64,000 nucleotides of DNA from Hyphomicrobiales bacterium (lineage in GTDB: Bacteria; Pseudomonadota; Alphaproteobacteria; Rhizobiales; Xanthobacteraceae). Positions 25,263 to 34,303 of this stretch are shown piece by piece. The translations under genes and the position numbers were made by a program. Each line of letters starts with the position of its first letter. The stretch's first letter is position 1. The notes beneath the pieces are model-generated. The model did no database searches, had not been told where the DNA came from, and saw only the letters and a list, made by a program, of their open reading frames with translations. The DNA lies in assembly GCA_017305715.1 (NCBI GenBank), contig JAFKKG010000037.1:1-64000 (forward strand), written 5' to 3'.

Positions 25263-26390
25263 CTAAAACGTCACCACGCCACGGATCGATTCGCCGCGCT
25301 TCATCAGCTCGAACGCGTTGTTGATCTCGTTCAGCGGCATCACATGCGTGATCATCGGGTCGATCTGGATCTTGCCCTGCATGTACCAGTCGACGATCTT
25401 CGGCACGTCGGTGCGGCCGCGCGCGCCGCCGAACGCGGTGCCTTTCCAGACCCGGCCGGTGACGAGCTGGAACGGCCGCGTCGCAATCTCGGCGCCGGAG
25501 GGCGCGACGCCGATCACGATCGACTGGCCCCAGCCGCGATGGCAGGCTTCCAGCGCCTGCCGCATCACGGTGACATTGCCGGTGCAATCGAACGTATAGT
25601 CGGCGCCGCCGATCTGGTCCGCGCCCGACTTGGTCATGTTGACGAGATGCGGCACGAGGTCCTTGCCGACATCCTTCGGATTGACGAAGTGGGTCATGCC
25701 GAAACGCTCGCCCCACGCCTTGCGGTCGTTGTTGATGTCGACGCCGATGATCATGTCGGCGCCGGCGAGCCGCAAGCCCTGCAGCACGTTGAGCCCGATG
25801 CCGCCGAGGCCGAACACGATCGCCTTCGCGCCTTGCTCGACCTTTGCGGTGTTGATCACCGCGCCGATCCCGGTGGTAACCCCGCAGCCGATGTAGCAGA
25901 CCTTGTCGAAGGGGGCGTCCTCGCGGATCTTCGCGACTGCGATCTCCGGCAGCACGGTGTAATTCGCGAATGTCGAGGTGCCCATGTAGTGGTGCACAGG
26001 CTTGCCGCCGAGCGAGAAGCGCGAGGTGCCGTCGGGCATCAGGCCCTGGCCCTGGGTGGCGCGGATCGCGGTGCACAGATTGGTCTTGCGCGACAGGCAG
26101 GACGGGCACTGCCGGCATTCCGGCGTGTAGAGCGGAATGACGTGATCGCCCTTCTTCACGCTGGTGACGCCGCGGCCGATATCGACCACGACTCCTGCCC
26201 CCTCATGGCCGAGGATCGCGGGGAATAGTCCCTCGGGATCGGCGCCCGACAGGGTGAATTCGTCGGTGTGGCACACGCCGGTGGCCTTGATCTCGACCAG
26301 CACTTCGCCCTCGCGCGGCCCTTCGAGCTGGACGGTGGTGACTTCCAGCGGTTTTCCGGCTGATGTGGCAACGGCAGCGCGAACGTCCAT
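25263..26390 (-). CDS. frmA: S-(hydroxymethyl)glutathione dehydrogenase / class III ADH
   Basis: A 375-residue zinc alcohol dehydrogenase of class III (AdhC/FrmA), which oxidises S-hydroxymethylglutathione formed from formaldehyde and glutathione, and also reduces S-nitrosoglutathione. Catalytic zinc ligands are in GVCHTDEF and GHEGAG. The structural zinc site is CRQCPSCLSRKTNLC (four Cys). The NAD-binding motif is GLGGIGLNV with D in VDINNDR. Length matches the family. No gene for S-formylglutathione hydrolase (FrmB) is adjacent. It would protect against formaldehyde from methoxy-compound or one-carbon metabolism. Confidence 0.96.
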   Translation of the reverse strand: MDVRAAVATSAGKPLEVTTVQLEGPREGEVLVEIKATGVCHTDEFTLSGADPEGLFPAILGHEGAGVVVDIGRGVTSVKKGDHVIPLYTPECRQCPSCLSRKTNLCTAIRATQGQGLMPDGTSRFSLGGKPVHHYMGTSTFANYTVLPEIAVAKIREDAPFDKVCYIGCGVTTGIGAVINTAKVEQGAKAIVFGLGGIGLNVLQGLRLAGADMIIGVDINNDRKAWGERFGMTHFVNPKDVGKDLVPHLVNMTKSGADQIGGADYTFDCTGNVTVMRQALEACHRGWGQSIVIGVAPSGAEIATRPFQLVTGRVWKGTAFGGARGRTDVPKIVDWYMQGKIQIDPMITHVMPLNEINNAFELMKRGESIRGVVTF

Positions 26391-26499
26391 GTCTATTCCT
26401 CGTGGTGGGTCTTGCGACGTTGTTATGTCATGGCGCGCGACGGACCCGCGCGATCAGTGGTTGCCGCATAGCATATGATCGGGCACTACGCTTCCGCAA

Positions 26500-27375
26500 A
26501 TGAATCGTGATCATGAAATTCTCGCTGCGCGTGCGGCGCCGGCGATTTTCGTGGTGCTGTGGAGCACCGGCTTCGTCGCCACCAAATACGTCGTGAACAA
26601 CGCCGATCCCTTGACCTATCTGACGCTCCGGATGGCGCTGGTGGTGGTCCTGATGGCCGGCATTGTCGCGATCGTGCGGCCGCAATGGCCCGATCGCATC
26701 GGCGTCTTCCACAGCGCGGTGGCGGGCATTCTGGTGCACGGATTCTATCTCGGCGGCACCGCGATCGCGATCGCGCATTCGATTCCGGCAGGGTTGTCCG
26801 CGCTGATTCCCGGCCTGCAACCGATCCTGACCTCGACGCTGGCCAATCGCTGGCTCGGCGAGCGTGTCACGCCGGTCCAATGGGCCGGGCTGTTGCTCGG
26901 CTTGGCCGGCGTGGTGCTGATCCTGCACAACCGGCCGATGAGCGGCGACGCCGGCTGGGGCTGGCTTGCCTCGGCCGTGTCGCTGGTCAGCATCACGCTC
27001 GGCACGCTCTATCAGCGGCGCTATTGCAACGCGATCGACTGGCGGGCCGGCAATCTCGTGCAGTATGTCGCGGTCATGGTTTTCTTCGGGATCGGCGCGT
27101 TCCTGTTCGAGACCAGAGCCGTGCATTGGACCACGGAGTTCGTGCTGGCATTGAGCTGGCTGGTCGTGGTGTTGTCGATCGGATCGATCGGCTTGCTGTA
27201 CTGGCTGATCCGCCGCTCGGCCGCAACGTCGGTGGCGAGCCTGTTCTATCTGGTGCCGGCGGTGACGGCACTGATGGCCTATGTGCTGTTCGGCGAGCGG
27301 CTCGATGCCATCGCGATGGTCGGCATGACCGCATGCGCGGCGGCGGTGTTTCTGGTCAATCGCCGCACGGCCTAA
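26500..27375 (+). CDS. EamA/DMT family transporter
   Basis: A 291-residue inner-membrane transporter with about ten helices and two EamA repeats; the first begins FVVLWSTGFVATKYVV, and PGLQPILTSTLANRWLGERV is the family-typical loop between helices 4 and 5. It is unrelated in detail to the DMT protein at 6.5 kb. It is divergent from frmA and converges with the photolyase gene, leaving an 8-base gap between the stop codons. Substrate unknown, probably an exported metabolite. Confidence 0.88.
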   Translation: MNRDHEILAARAAPAIFVVLWSTGFVATKYVVNNADPLTYLTLRMALVVVLMAGIVAIVRPQWPDRIGVFHSAVAGILVHGFYLGGTAIAIAHSIPAGLSALIPGLQPILTSTLANRWLGERVTPVQWAGLLLGLAGVVLILHNRPMSGDAGWGWLASAVSLVSITLGTLYQRRYCNAIDWRAGNLVQYVAVMVFFGIGAFLFETRAVHWTTEFVLALSWLVVVLSIGSIGLLYWLIRRSAATSVASLFYLVPAVTALMAYVLFGERLDAIAMVGMTACAAAVFLVNRRTA

Positions 27376-27383
27376 AGAATGGC

Positions 27384-28829
27384 TCAGCCGTTGCGGATGC
27401 TGGCATAGGCGGCCAGCGCGCGTTCGCGCCCCTTCTTGTGGTCGATGATCGGATGCGGATAGGTCTTGCCGGGTTCGATGCCGGCGCTGGCCAGTTCGAG
27501 CGGCGTGGCGGCCCAGGGCTGATGGATCAAGCTGTCGGGCAATTCTTTCAGCTCCGGCACCCAGCGCCGGACGTAGTCGCCGGCGGGATCGAACTTCTCG
27601 CCCTGCAGGATCGGATTGAACACCCGAAAATACGGCGCGGCATCGGCGCCGCAGCCTGCGACCCATTGCCAGTTGGCAGGATTGCTGCCGGCATCGGCAT
27701 CGACGAGCGTATCCCAAAACCATTGCTCGCCGTCGCGCCAGTCGATCAGCAGATGCTTGACCAGGAACGAGGCGACCACCATCCGCACCCGGTTGTGCAT
27801 CACGCCGGTGTGCCAGAGCTCGCGCATGCCGGCGTCGACGATGGGGTAACCGGTCAAGCCACGCTGCCATGCGCGCAACCCCTTGGCATCGCGCTTCCAC
27901 GGAAAGGCGTCGAACGAGGGCTGCAGATTGCGCGTCGCCAGGTCAGGGACGTCGAACAGCAGATGGCGGCAGAACTCGCGCCAGCCGAGTTCGCTGAGGA
28001 ATTTGTCAATGTCGCCGGACAGGCGAGGGCGCTCGGCCGCGGCAAAGTGCGCCGCATGCCATATCTGACGCGGGCTGATCTCGCCGAAGCGCAGATGCGG
28101 CGACAGGCGCGAGGTGCCGTCGCGGTCGGGGCGATCGCGATCGCCGGAGTAACCGGCGATGCCACCCTTGAGGAACGCCTTGAGCCGCGCCTGCGCGGAG
28201 GCCTCGCCCGGCTGCCAGTTTTCGCGCAGGCCGACGGCCCAATCGGGTTTTGCAGGTTCGAGCTGCCAGTCTTCGAGCACATCGCTCGGGACATCCAATA
28301 CGCCGTTCAGCTTCTTCGGCGCCGGCAGCGGTTTTGGTGGGTCGCCCAGTGACTGCACCCGCCGCCAGAACGGCGTGAACACGCGCAGGCCCCGGTTCTC
28401 CTTGTTGCGGATCTGGCTGGGCGGCACCAGCAGGTCGCCGGGAAATGGCGCGGCGGCAACGCCGATCTCCGAGAGCGCGGCGGCGACCTGTTCGGCCACG
28501 GCCTGCTGCGGCGCCTGTGCGATCTCGTTCCAGAACACGGCTGCGGCGCCGGTCTCGCGCGCCAGCCCGGCGATGATTTTGGGCGGCGAACCCTTGCGCA
28601 GCACCAGTCTTGTCCCTGTCTTGGCCAGGCTTGCCTGCAAGGCCCGCAGCGATTGCGCCAGCCACCAGCGGGCGGCGCCACCCGGCGGCCGGGCGCCTGC
28701 ATGGCTGGCTTCGTCCAGCACGTAAAGACAGATCACCGGCCCCCCGATCCGGGACGCCGCGTGCAGGGCGGGATGATCGGAAAGACGGAGGTCGTCGCGA
28801 AACCAGACGATGCCGGGTTGGGTGTTCAT
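27384..28829 (-). CDS. phrB: Deoxyribodipyrimidine photo-lyase (class I CPD)
   Basis: A 481-residue DNA photolyase that repairs cyclobutane pyrimidine dimers with blue light. The N-terminal alpha/beta antenna domain starts [19 protein letters not shown]. The C-terminal FAD domain has [49 protein letters not shown] (family-typical in CPD photolyases) and [20 protein letters not shown]. Length fits class I enzymes. A Gly/Asn pattern like this is shared with some cryptochromes, but the family signature favours repair activity. Confidence 0.95.
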   Translation of the reverse strand: MNTQPGIVWFRDDLRLSDHPALHAASRIGGPVICLYVLDEASHAGARPPGGAARWWLAQSLRALQASLAKTGTRLVLRKGSPPKIIAGLARETGAAAVFWNEIAQAPQQAVAEQVAAALSEIGVAAAPFPGDLLVPPSQIRNKENRGLRVFTPFWRRVQSLGDPPKPLPAPKKLNGVLDVPSDVLEDWQLEPAKPDWAVGLRENWQPGEASAQARLKAFLKGGIAGYSGDRDRPDRDGTSRLSPHLRFGEISPRQIWHAAHFAAAERPRLSGDIDKFLSELGWREFCRHLLFDVPDLATRNLQPSFDAFPWKRDAKGLRAWQRGLTGYPIVDAGMRELWHTGVMHNRVRMVVASFLVKHLLIDWRDGEQWFWDTLVDADAGSNPANWQWVAGCGADAAPYFRVFNPILQGEKFDPAGDYVRRWVPELKELPDSLIHQPWAATPLELASAGIEPGKTYPHPIIDHKKGRERALAAYASIRNG

Positions 28830-29015
28830 GCGCGCATGGGCTGAATTGGATTCCTCAATCCTGGGGGACCTTGAAGCGATCGTGCGGCACCGCCGATGCC
28901 GCCGTCAACCGCAACGCCGCGCGGGCCCACTTCGTTGCAACGGGTTCTGGTGAAACTGAAGGCCGGCCCATTCGTACTTATACTTCGACCATTGCACCGC
29001 GGGCTGGAGGCTGCC

Positions 29016-29417
29016 GTGAACCGATATGCCGTGCTCTATCTGGCGACGCTGTTCGTTCTGGTGCCGCTGGACTTCCTGTTCCTCGGGATCGTCGCCAAGG
29101 ACTTCTTCACGTCGCAGGTCGGCACCATGCTGGGCGAGATCAAGCCCGTGCCGGCGGTGCTGTTCTATCTGCTCTATGTCGTCGGCACCGTGATTTTCGT
29201 CAGCGGCGCCGCTGGCGCCAGTTGGCAATCGACGCTGCTCTACGGCGCATTGTTCGGCTTGTACTGCTACGCGACCTTCGAACTCACGTCGCTGGCGCTG
29301 CTGCGGCACTGGAGCTGGCCGGTCGCGATCCTCGACATCTCCTGGGGCGCCATCGTGACGGCGGTCGCATCGACCGCCGGCCTTCTCGTCGCGAACTGGC
29401 TGGTGCCGAAGGCTTAA
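29016..29417 (+). CDS. DUF2177 family membrane protein
   Basis: A 133-residue integral membrane protein with four hydrophobic helices: LYLATLFVLVPLDFLFLG, PAVLFYLLYVVGTVIFV, TLLYGALFGLYCYATFELTS and the C-terminal segment before NWLVPKA. DUF2177 function is not known. The start is GTG 29016, preceded by GGAGG five bases upstream; the longer frame upstream is not hydrophobic and is probably not translated. It is followed by an interspersed repeat. Confidence 0.82.
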   Translation: MNRYAVLYLATLFVLVPLDFLFLGIVAKDFFTSQVGTMLGEIKPVPAVLFYLLYVVGTVIFVSGAAGASWQSTLLYGALFGLYCYATFELTSLALLRHWSWPVAILDISWGAIVTAVASTAGLLVANWLVPKA

Positions 29418-29423
29418 CTTGCC

Positions 29424-29524
29424 GTCATTCCGGGATGGTGGGTCAGCGCCAGACCCGGAATCTCGAGATTCCCCGATGCGCAATTGCGCATCTGAGGTTC
29501 GATGCTGCGCATCGCCCGGAATGA
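29424..29524. repeat. Interspersed repeat (CCGGAATCTCGAGATTCC family)
   Basis: Begins CCGTCATTCCGGGATGG, contains the CCGGAATCTCGAGATTCC dyad and the GATGCGCAATTGCGCATC dyad, and ends CGCCCGGAATGACG. It is bounded by inverted CGTCATTCCGGG/CCCGGAATGACG ends, so it looks like a complete small palindromic element. It sits between the DUF2177 and peroxiredoxin genes, which converge, and may act as a bidirectional terminator. Confidence 0.7.
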
Positions 29525-29533
29525 CGTCTCAAG

Positions 29534-30196
29534 TTACTGTTTCGGCTGCGGGACGATCCGGATGTAGGGCTTCGGCGATTTCCAGCCCTGCGGATAGATC
29601 GTCTTGGCCTCGTCGTCGGTGACCGAGCCCGCGATGATGACGTCCTCGCCCTGTTTCCAGTCGGCCGGCGTCGCGACGCGATGCTTGGCCGTCATCTGCA
29701 GGGAATCGATCACCCGCAAAATCTCCTGGAAGTTGCGGCCCGTGGTCATCGGGTAGACCAGCACCAGCTTGATCTTCTTGTCCGGTCCGATGATGAAGAC
29801 GTTGCGCACGGTCTGGTTATCGGCAGCAGTGCGCGCGGCAGGGTCGCCTGAGGTAGAGGCGGGGAGCATGTCGTAGAGCTTTGACACGTTGAAATCGGTG
29901 TCGCCGATCATCGGATAGTTCGGCGCGGCGCCCTGTGTCTCCTTGATGTCCTCGGACCATTTCGCGTGCTTGTCGACGGGATCGACGCTGAGACCCATCA
30001 GCTTGACGCCGCGCTTGTCGAATTCGGGCTTCAACTTTGCGAGAGCGCCGAGTTCGGTGGTGCAGACCGGGGTGAAATCCTTGGGGTGCGAGAACAAAAG
30101 CGCCCAGTTTGAGCCAATCCAGTCGTGGAATTTGACTTTTCCCTCGGTCGTCTGGGCTTCGAAATCAGGGGCGAGCGCGCCAATCTGGAGTGCCAT
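29534..30196 (-). CDS. 1-Cys peroxiredoxin (Prx6 type)
   Basis: A 220-residue thioredoxin-fold peroxidase that reduces hydrogen peroxide and alkyl hydroperoxides. The peroxidatic residue is C45 in FSHPKDFTPVCTTELG. There is no resolving Cys in the usual 2-Cys position, and the C-terminal domain (from about residue 165) is typical of the Prx6/1-Cys class, as is the length. No OxyR gene or other oxidative stress gene is adjacent. Confidence 0.94.
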   Translation of the reverse strand: MALQIGALAPDFEAQTTEGKVKFHDWIGSNWALLFSHPKDFTPVCTTELGALAKLKPEFDKRGVKLMGLSVDPVDKHAKWSEDIKETQGAAPNYPMIGDTDFNVSKLYDMLPASTSGDPAARTAADNQTVRNVFIIGPDKKIKLVLVYPMTTGRNFQEILRVIDSLQMTAKHRVATPADWKQGEDVIIAGSVTDDEAKTIYPQGWKSPKPYIRIVPQPKQ

Positions 30197-30594
30197 GGTT
30201 CGACCTCATGTCATTCAAGTTAAAGGAGAATTTCTGTCGATTCTTATAAAGGAGGGCGCGGCGGAAGTGAACCGCCGGCGGACAAAAGGCGATATTCTTC
30301 TCCGTATTTGGGAACTCCTAGCATCTTCTTTCGATCCGCGCTCCCGCGGCGAAAGAACCGGATCGGCCGCAATCGCCCGGCGTTGCCCCGATATCGCCTT
30401 TTATAGCTCCCATGAACCCGGTCCCGGATTGCCAGAAGGTCGTTCAGCGGTCGTTCAACTGAACCCTGACATCAGTCACCGCGACCAATCGGCAACCATC
30501 TAAAAATCTCGGAATGCAAGTTTCGAATCATTAACCACTCGTTTACGCCCGCATCGCAATGCTGGATCAGAAAAGAAATTGAGAAGTGAAAGTT
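30197..30594. other. Divergent intergenic region
   Basis: Nearly 400 bases separating the peroxiredoxin gene (minus) from the next plus-strand gene. AAAGGAGAA-type sequences near 30221-30228 are on the plus strand and do not serve peroxiredoxin. The stretch ATTAACCACTCGTTTACG (30531-30548) is AT-rich relative to its surroundings and is a reasonable place for the downstream promoter. No gene, repeat or RNA is evident. Confidence 0.35.
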
Positions 30595-31179
30595 ATGTCT
30601 GCCCCTAGTACCAAGGCCCAAGAATCGTCCGTCGCGTCCGCCGTGCTCCAACCCTCCTGCCGCAAGACCGCTGCCCACGCCCTGACCATCGTGCGCGATG
30701 GCGTCATCACCGGCGAAGGCCCGACCACCAAAGGCCGTATCCATTTTTCCCGCGCGCTCGATGCCGATGACGCCGCCTGGTGCGCGCGCATCCTGACCGC
30801 AACCGCCGTCGAGCATCAGCCGGTCAGCCGCGCCGAAGCCGAGGCGCTGTTCGAAATCAGCGACGCTGCCGCCGAGCGCAGCGATGATGGCCGTTTCGAC
30901 GATCTCCTGGCCAAGGCGGTCGCCCATCACGCGGCCTCCGAGTCCGGGCTGCCGGTGCCGCCGCGCACCGTCGCCCTGTCGCCCGACACCAACATCGAGA
31001 GCTGGGCGCCGGCGCAGGCTGCCAATATCGACACCCAGGTGCTGGAATGGATTGCCAGTCAGATGCGCGGCAAGCGCCGCACCAACCACGCCCTTGCCAC
31101 GATGGTGGCCACCCTGGTCGGCGTCGCCGCGCTGCCACTGGCGCAGCTGCCGAGCGTGCTGGACATGGGGCTGATGTAA
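30595..31179 (+). CDS. Conserved hypothetical protein
   Basis: A 194-residue protein I do not recognise. The sequence is Ala-rich, soluble for the first 165 residues, and ends with a hydrophobic segment (HALATMVATLVGVAALPLAQLPSV, about 168-190) that could be a C-terminal membrane anchor. A motif WIASQMRGKRRTNHA precedes it. ATG 30595 is used; GTG 30586 is in frame just upstream. A strong hairpin terminator follows 27 bases after the stop codon, indicating a monocistronic unit. Confidence 0.65.
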   Translation: MSAPSTKAQESSVASAVLQPSCRKTAAHALTIVRDGVITGEGPTTKGRIHFSRALDADDAAWCARILTATAVEHQPVSRAEAEALFEISDAAAERSDDGRFDDLLAKAVAHHAASESGLPVPPRTVALSPDTNIESWAPAQAANIDTQVLEWIASQMRGKRRTNHALATMVATLVGVAALPLAQLPSVLDMGLM

Positions 31180-31206
31180 GGTCGCTATTCCGTATCGCTG
31201 AATTCG

Positions 31207-31235
31207 AAACGGCGGGGATTTTCCCCGCCGTTTTT
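31207..31235 (+). terminator. Rho-independent terminator
   Basis: AAACGGCGGGGA (31207-31218) pairs perfectly with TCCCCGCCGTTT (31222-31233) around a three-base loop and is followed by further T residues. This is the clearest intrinsic terminator in the window. The A/T flanks make it usable in both directions. Confidence 0.9.
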
Positions 31236-31473
31236 GTTTGGCAGTATTTCCGGATGCGCGCATTTCTCAACCTTGCTCTGGCGATCATTTTCATCCTGCT
31301 GGCTCGCGCACCGGATCGCCGGCAGGCGAGTTCTACTTGATCGATCCAAAATGAATGCTGCGGCCCGAGCGGACACGGCATCGGCGGTATTGCGGCAATG
31401 GCAAAAATCCCAATACTTGCCATCTCAAGGGAGCGGTTTGACAGCTCCCCGGGAATGAACACGGGAGCGCAAC

Positions 31474-32862
31474 GTGCCGGCGGCCATCATCGACCAGCTT
31501 CGCGCGGAATTCGACGCGACGACCATATTGACCGGGGCTGATATCGGCGCCCGCTATCATACCGATATGGCGGGCGTCGCGGTCGATCTGCCGGTTGCGG
31601 TGGTGCGGCCGCGCACGACCGAGGACGTTTCGCGCATGCTCAAGCTGTGCCATGCGGCGCGCGTGCCGGTGACCACGCAGGGCGGCATGACCGGGCTGGT
31701 GCGCGCCACGATGCCGGAACCGAATGAAATCGTGTTGTCGATGGAGCGCATGAACGCGATCGAGGAGGTCGATGCCAGCGGCGGGGTGGTGATCGCGCAG
31801 GCCGGCGTGCCGCTGCAACGCCTGCAGGAGCGGGTCGAGCAGGACGGTTTCATGTTTCCACTCGATCTCGGCTCGCGGGGAAGCTGCACGATCGGCGGCA
31901 ACATTTCGACCAATGCCGGCGGCAACCGGGTGATCCGTTACGGCATGACCCGCGATCTCGTGCTCGGGCTGGAGGCCGTGCTCGCGGACGGCACGGTTCT
32001 GAAGGGCGTGCGCAAATACATCAAGAACAATACCGGGACCGATCTGAAGCATTTATTCGTCGGCACCGAAGGCACGCTCGGCGTCGTCACGCGCGCCGCG
32101 CTGAGGATATTTCCGGCGCCGGCGGAACAGCAGGTGGCGCTGTGTGCGTTGGCGAGTTTCGACCAGGTCCGGGCACTGCTGACGCTGGCGCGCAAGCGGC
32201 TTGGCGGCGAGCTCACCGCGTTCGAGGTGATGTGGAACAGCTACTATCGCCTGACGACGGAGCTGGTGAAGGGTCTGGTCCGGCCGCTGCCGGCCGATCA
32301 TCCGTTCTACGTGCTGTTCGAGGCCTCCGGCAGCGACACGGAGCGGCTTCGTTCCGGTCTGGAAACGCTGCTGGAGGAGGCGCTCGGCGAGGAGATCATT
32401 CTCGATGCCACGATTGCCAGTTCCGGCGCCGCGGCCGCGGCGATCTGGCGTATCAGAGATTCTTCCGTCGAACTCGGCCGCGCGCTCGGTCCAAGGGTCG
32501 GATTTGACGTGAGCGTCGCGATCGACCGGATGGAGGCGTTTGCCATCGCGATCGACAAGGGACTCAAGACCATCGACAACGACGCCCATGCGATCGTGTT
32601 CGGCCATGCCGGCGACGGCAATTTGCACGTTATCGCAACATATCCGCCGCCGGCCGACAGATATGAGCAGATTTCGAAGCTGGTCTACGGCCTCACCGGC
32701 GATTTCGAAGGCTCGATCTCGGCCGAGCATGGCATCGGCATCCTCAAGCGGCCCTATCTTCGGATCAGCCGCACCGAGGAAGAGATCGAGACCATGCGAA
32801 CGCTGAAGCGCGCGCTCGATCCACATCAGATCCTCAATCCCGGGCGCATCTTCACGATGTGA
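31474..32862 (+). CDS. FAD-linked oxidase, GlcD/D2HGDH-like
   Basis: A 462-residue flavoprotein of the VAO/PCMH fold that oxidises a D-2-hydroxy acid (D-lactate, glycolate or D-2-hydroxyglutarate). The FAD-binding half has VVRPRTTEDVSRMLKLCHAA, TTQGGMTGLVRA and CTIGGNISTNAGGNRVIRYG. The C-terminal FAD-oxidase_C half has VFGHAGDGNLHV and SAEHGIGILKR, metal-binding and catalytic motifs of this family. GTG 31474 is the start (GGGAGCGCAAC upstream). No GlcE/GlcF genes are nearby, so a single-subunit enzyme is more likely. The exact substrate is open. Confidence 0.9.
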   Translation: MPAAIIDQLRAEFDATTILTGADIGARYHTDMAGVAVDLPVAVVRPRTTEDVSRMLKLCHAARVPVTTQGGMTGLVRATMPEPNEIVLSMERMNAIEEVDASGGVVIAQAGVPLQRLQERVEQDGFMFPLDLGSRGSCTIGGNISTNAGGNRVIRYGMTRDLVLGLEAVLADGTVLKGVRKYIKNNTGTDLKHLFVGTEGTLGVVTRAALRIFPAPAEQQVALCALASFDQVRALLTLARKRLGGELTAFEVMWNSYYRLTTELVKGLVRPLPADHPFYVLFEASGSDTERLRSGLETLLEEALGEEIILDATIASSGAAAAAIWRIRDSSVELGRALGPRVGFDVSVAIDRMEAFAIAIDKGLKTIDNDAHAIVFGHAGDGNLHVIATYPPPADRYEQISKLVYGLTGDFEGSISAEHGIGILKRPYLRISRTEEEIETMRTLKRALDPHQILNPGRIFTM

Positions 32863-32910
32863 AGCAACGCCCGGGATTGTCCGGTGCGGCGCGATGCAAG
32901 CAAGTCGCGC

Positions 32911-33237
32911 TCAGCCCTTGCTCAGGTAAGAAATCGTTCCGGCGATATCGGTGTCATCAATGAGCTGGAAACGGCTTTCGCTGCCGCCGCGGCGTGCCGC
33001 GAGGAACGGTGCGTATTCGGGATCGGCAATGAACCCCTCGGCATGCCGTGCGGAAGGAAACGTCATGATTGCGACGAGGGAAACATCCGATGGCCCACCT
33101 TCGAGCGTTTTGACATTTCCGCTGCGCGACAGATACTTGCCGCCGTGCCGGTGGACGATGTTGTGCACGGAAGCCGCGTAGTCCGGCACCCATTTGTCAT
33201 CGGTGATCTTTATATCCGCGATCAGAAAAGCTGCCAT
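32911..33237 (-). CDS. DUF1330 family protein
   Basis: A 108-residue protein of the DUF1330 family, a small ferredoxin-like (dimeric alpha-beta barrel) fold. Seen: AFLIADIKITDDKWVPDYAA, HGGKYLSRSG and VAIMTFPSARHAEGFIADPEY, the order usual in this family. Its biochemical role is unknown. The upstream frame to 33315 is open, but the domain begins at ATG 33237. It lies downstream of the HxlR gene on the same strand, 152 bp away, so co-transcription is possible. Confidence 0.85.
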   Translation of the reverse strand: MAAFLIADIKITDDKWVPDYAASVHNIVHRHGGKYLSRSGNVKTLEGGPSDVSLVAIMTFPSARHAEGFIADPEYAPFLAARRGGSESRFQLIDDTDIAGTISYLSKG

Positions 33238-33389
33238 TTGATGTTGCTCCTGGTTCGATGTTGGCCTCCGCTCCCGGCGGAGGGCTGCCATCGACTTGCC
33301 AGAGCCATGCCGCATCCTGCCAGTTCAGGAAATGAATCAGGCCGGTACAGGGTCTGTACCGCTCATTCCCAAAATCGGGGCAGGGCCGG

Positions 33390-34088
33390 TCAACTTGCGA
33401 GCTTCTGCTCTTTCGCAAAGGGGCTGAGACCGAGCCAGCTTTGCATCGCGCCGGCGAGCTTGCGGTCGCCCGTCAAAATCATCCGTCGCTTGGCCATGGC
33501 AGCACGTACGGTATCGAGCCCCATCCAGATCGCCGTCATGGTCCGCAGGTCGACGGATACGTAGAGATCGACGTCGAAACCGGGATCGATCGAACAGAGG
33601 TCGACGCCCTCGTTGGGATCGACGATCAGCCACCAAAGCCTCTGTGCCGCTGGAAGCTCGGGGTAGGCGAACTGCACCACGCTGCGATGGGCCGGCATCG
33701 GTGTCGTGTTCAGATTCCTGCGCATGTCCCACATCAGGAGCTGGGCGTCCAGATGCTGAAGAGACAGGTCGGCTTCAATGCGGCGCTGGCCCCAGATGCC
33801 GAAGGCTTCAACGATGGGCCCGAGTTCGCGGCCCGCCGGCGTCAGCTGATATTCGGAAGCACCGCGCTCGGAAGGCGAGGCGATGCGTACGACTATTCCC
33901 GCGGTCTCGAGGTCCTTCAGACGTTGCGACAGCAGTGCCGGCGACATTCGCGGGACGCCGCGCCGCAACTCGTTGAAGCGTGTCGAGCCGGCGATAAGCT
34001 CACGCAGCAGCACGACCGTCCAGCGCGTGCATAAGATCTCCGCGGCCATCGCGACCGGGCAAAACTGCCTGTAACTGCCAATCGTCAT
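33390..34088 (-). CDS. HxlR family winged-helix transcriptional regulator
   Basis: A 232-residue MarR/HxlR-type regulator. The HxlR domain fills residues 1-105: FCPVAMAAEILCTRWTVVLL, FNELRRGVPRMSPALLSQRL and LTPAGRELGPIVEAFGIWG. C10 at the start of the domain is the position often used for redox or electrophile sensing in this family. The C-terminal half (about 110-232) looks like an SCP2 sterol-carrier-like domain (FDVDLYVSVDLRTMTAIWMG), so a hydrophobic ligand is possible. It is divergent from the SRPBCC gene across a region with a paired-repeat operator candidate. Confidence 0.9.
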   Translation of the reverse strand: MTIGSYRQFCPVAMAAEILCTRWTVVLLRELIAGSTRFNELRRGVPRMSPALLSQRLKDLETAGIVVRIASPSERGASEYQLTPAGRELGPIVEAFGIWGQRRIEADLSLQHLDAQLLMWDMRRNLNTTPMPAHRSVVQFAYPELPAAQRLWWLIVDPNEGVDLCSIDPGFDVDLYVSVDLRTMTAIWMGLDTVRAAMAKRRMILTGDRKLAGAMQSWLGLSPFAKEQKLAS

Positions 34089-34144
34089 GCAATCCTCCCG
34101 GTCAGCAATGTGGCGGACTTTACGGCCGAACCGGGAAGGGGACT

Positions 34145-34183
34145 AGTTCAGTTTCTGTATCTAGGGGATTCAGTTCCTGAACT
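34145..34183. promoter_or_regulatory. Candidate HxlR operator (paired repeats)
   Basis: Two direct copies, TTCAGTTTCTG (34147-34157) and TTCAGTTCCTG (34169-34179), lie 22 bases apart, two helical turns. The outer ends AGTTCAG and CTGAACT form a perfect 7-bp inverted repeat. It is 57 bases upstream of the HxlR start and 121 bases before the SRPBCC start, so one element could serve both genes. Confidence 0.6.
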
Positions 34184-34303
34184 GGCCGCCGCAGGGACCG
34201 ATCGTGCATGGGGATTGTGAGCAATGGCTCGCCTGCAGGATGCGACCGCTGCCGATTGCAGGGGTTTGCTGCTTGCAGTCCTCAAATCATCGAAGGCCTT
34301 TTC

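Noticed and set aside
24271-26118. 615-codon minus-strand frame covering the small His-rich gene and part of frmA
   Set aside because: Only its last 84 codons look real. The rest lies out of frame with the intact frmA gene, so a fusion is not supported.
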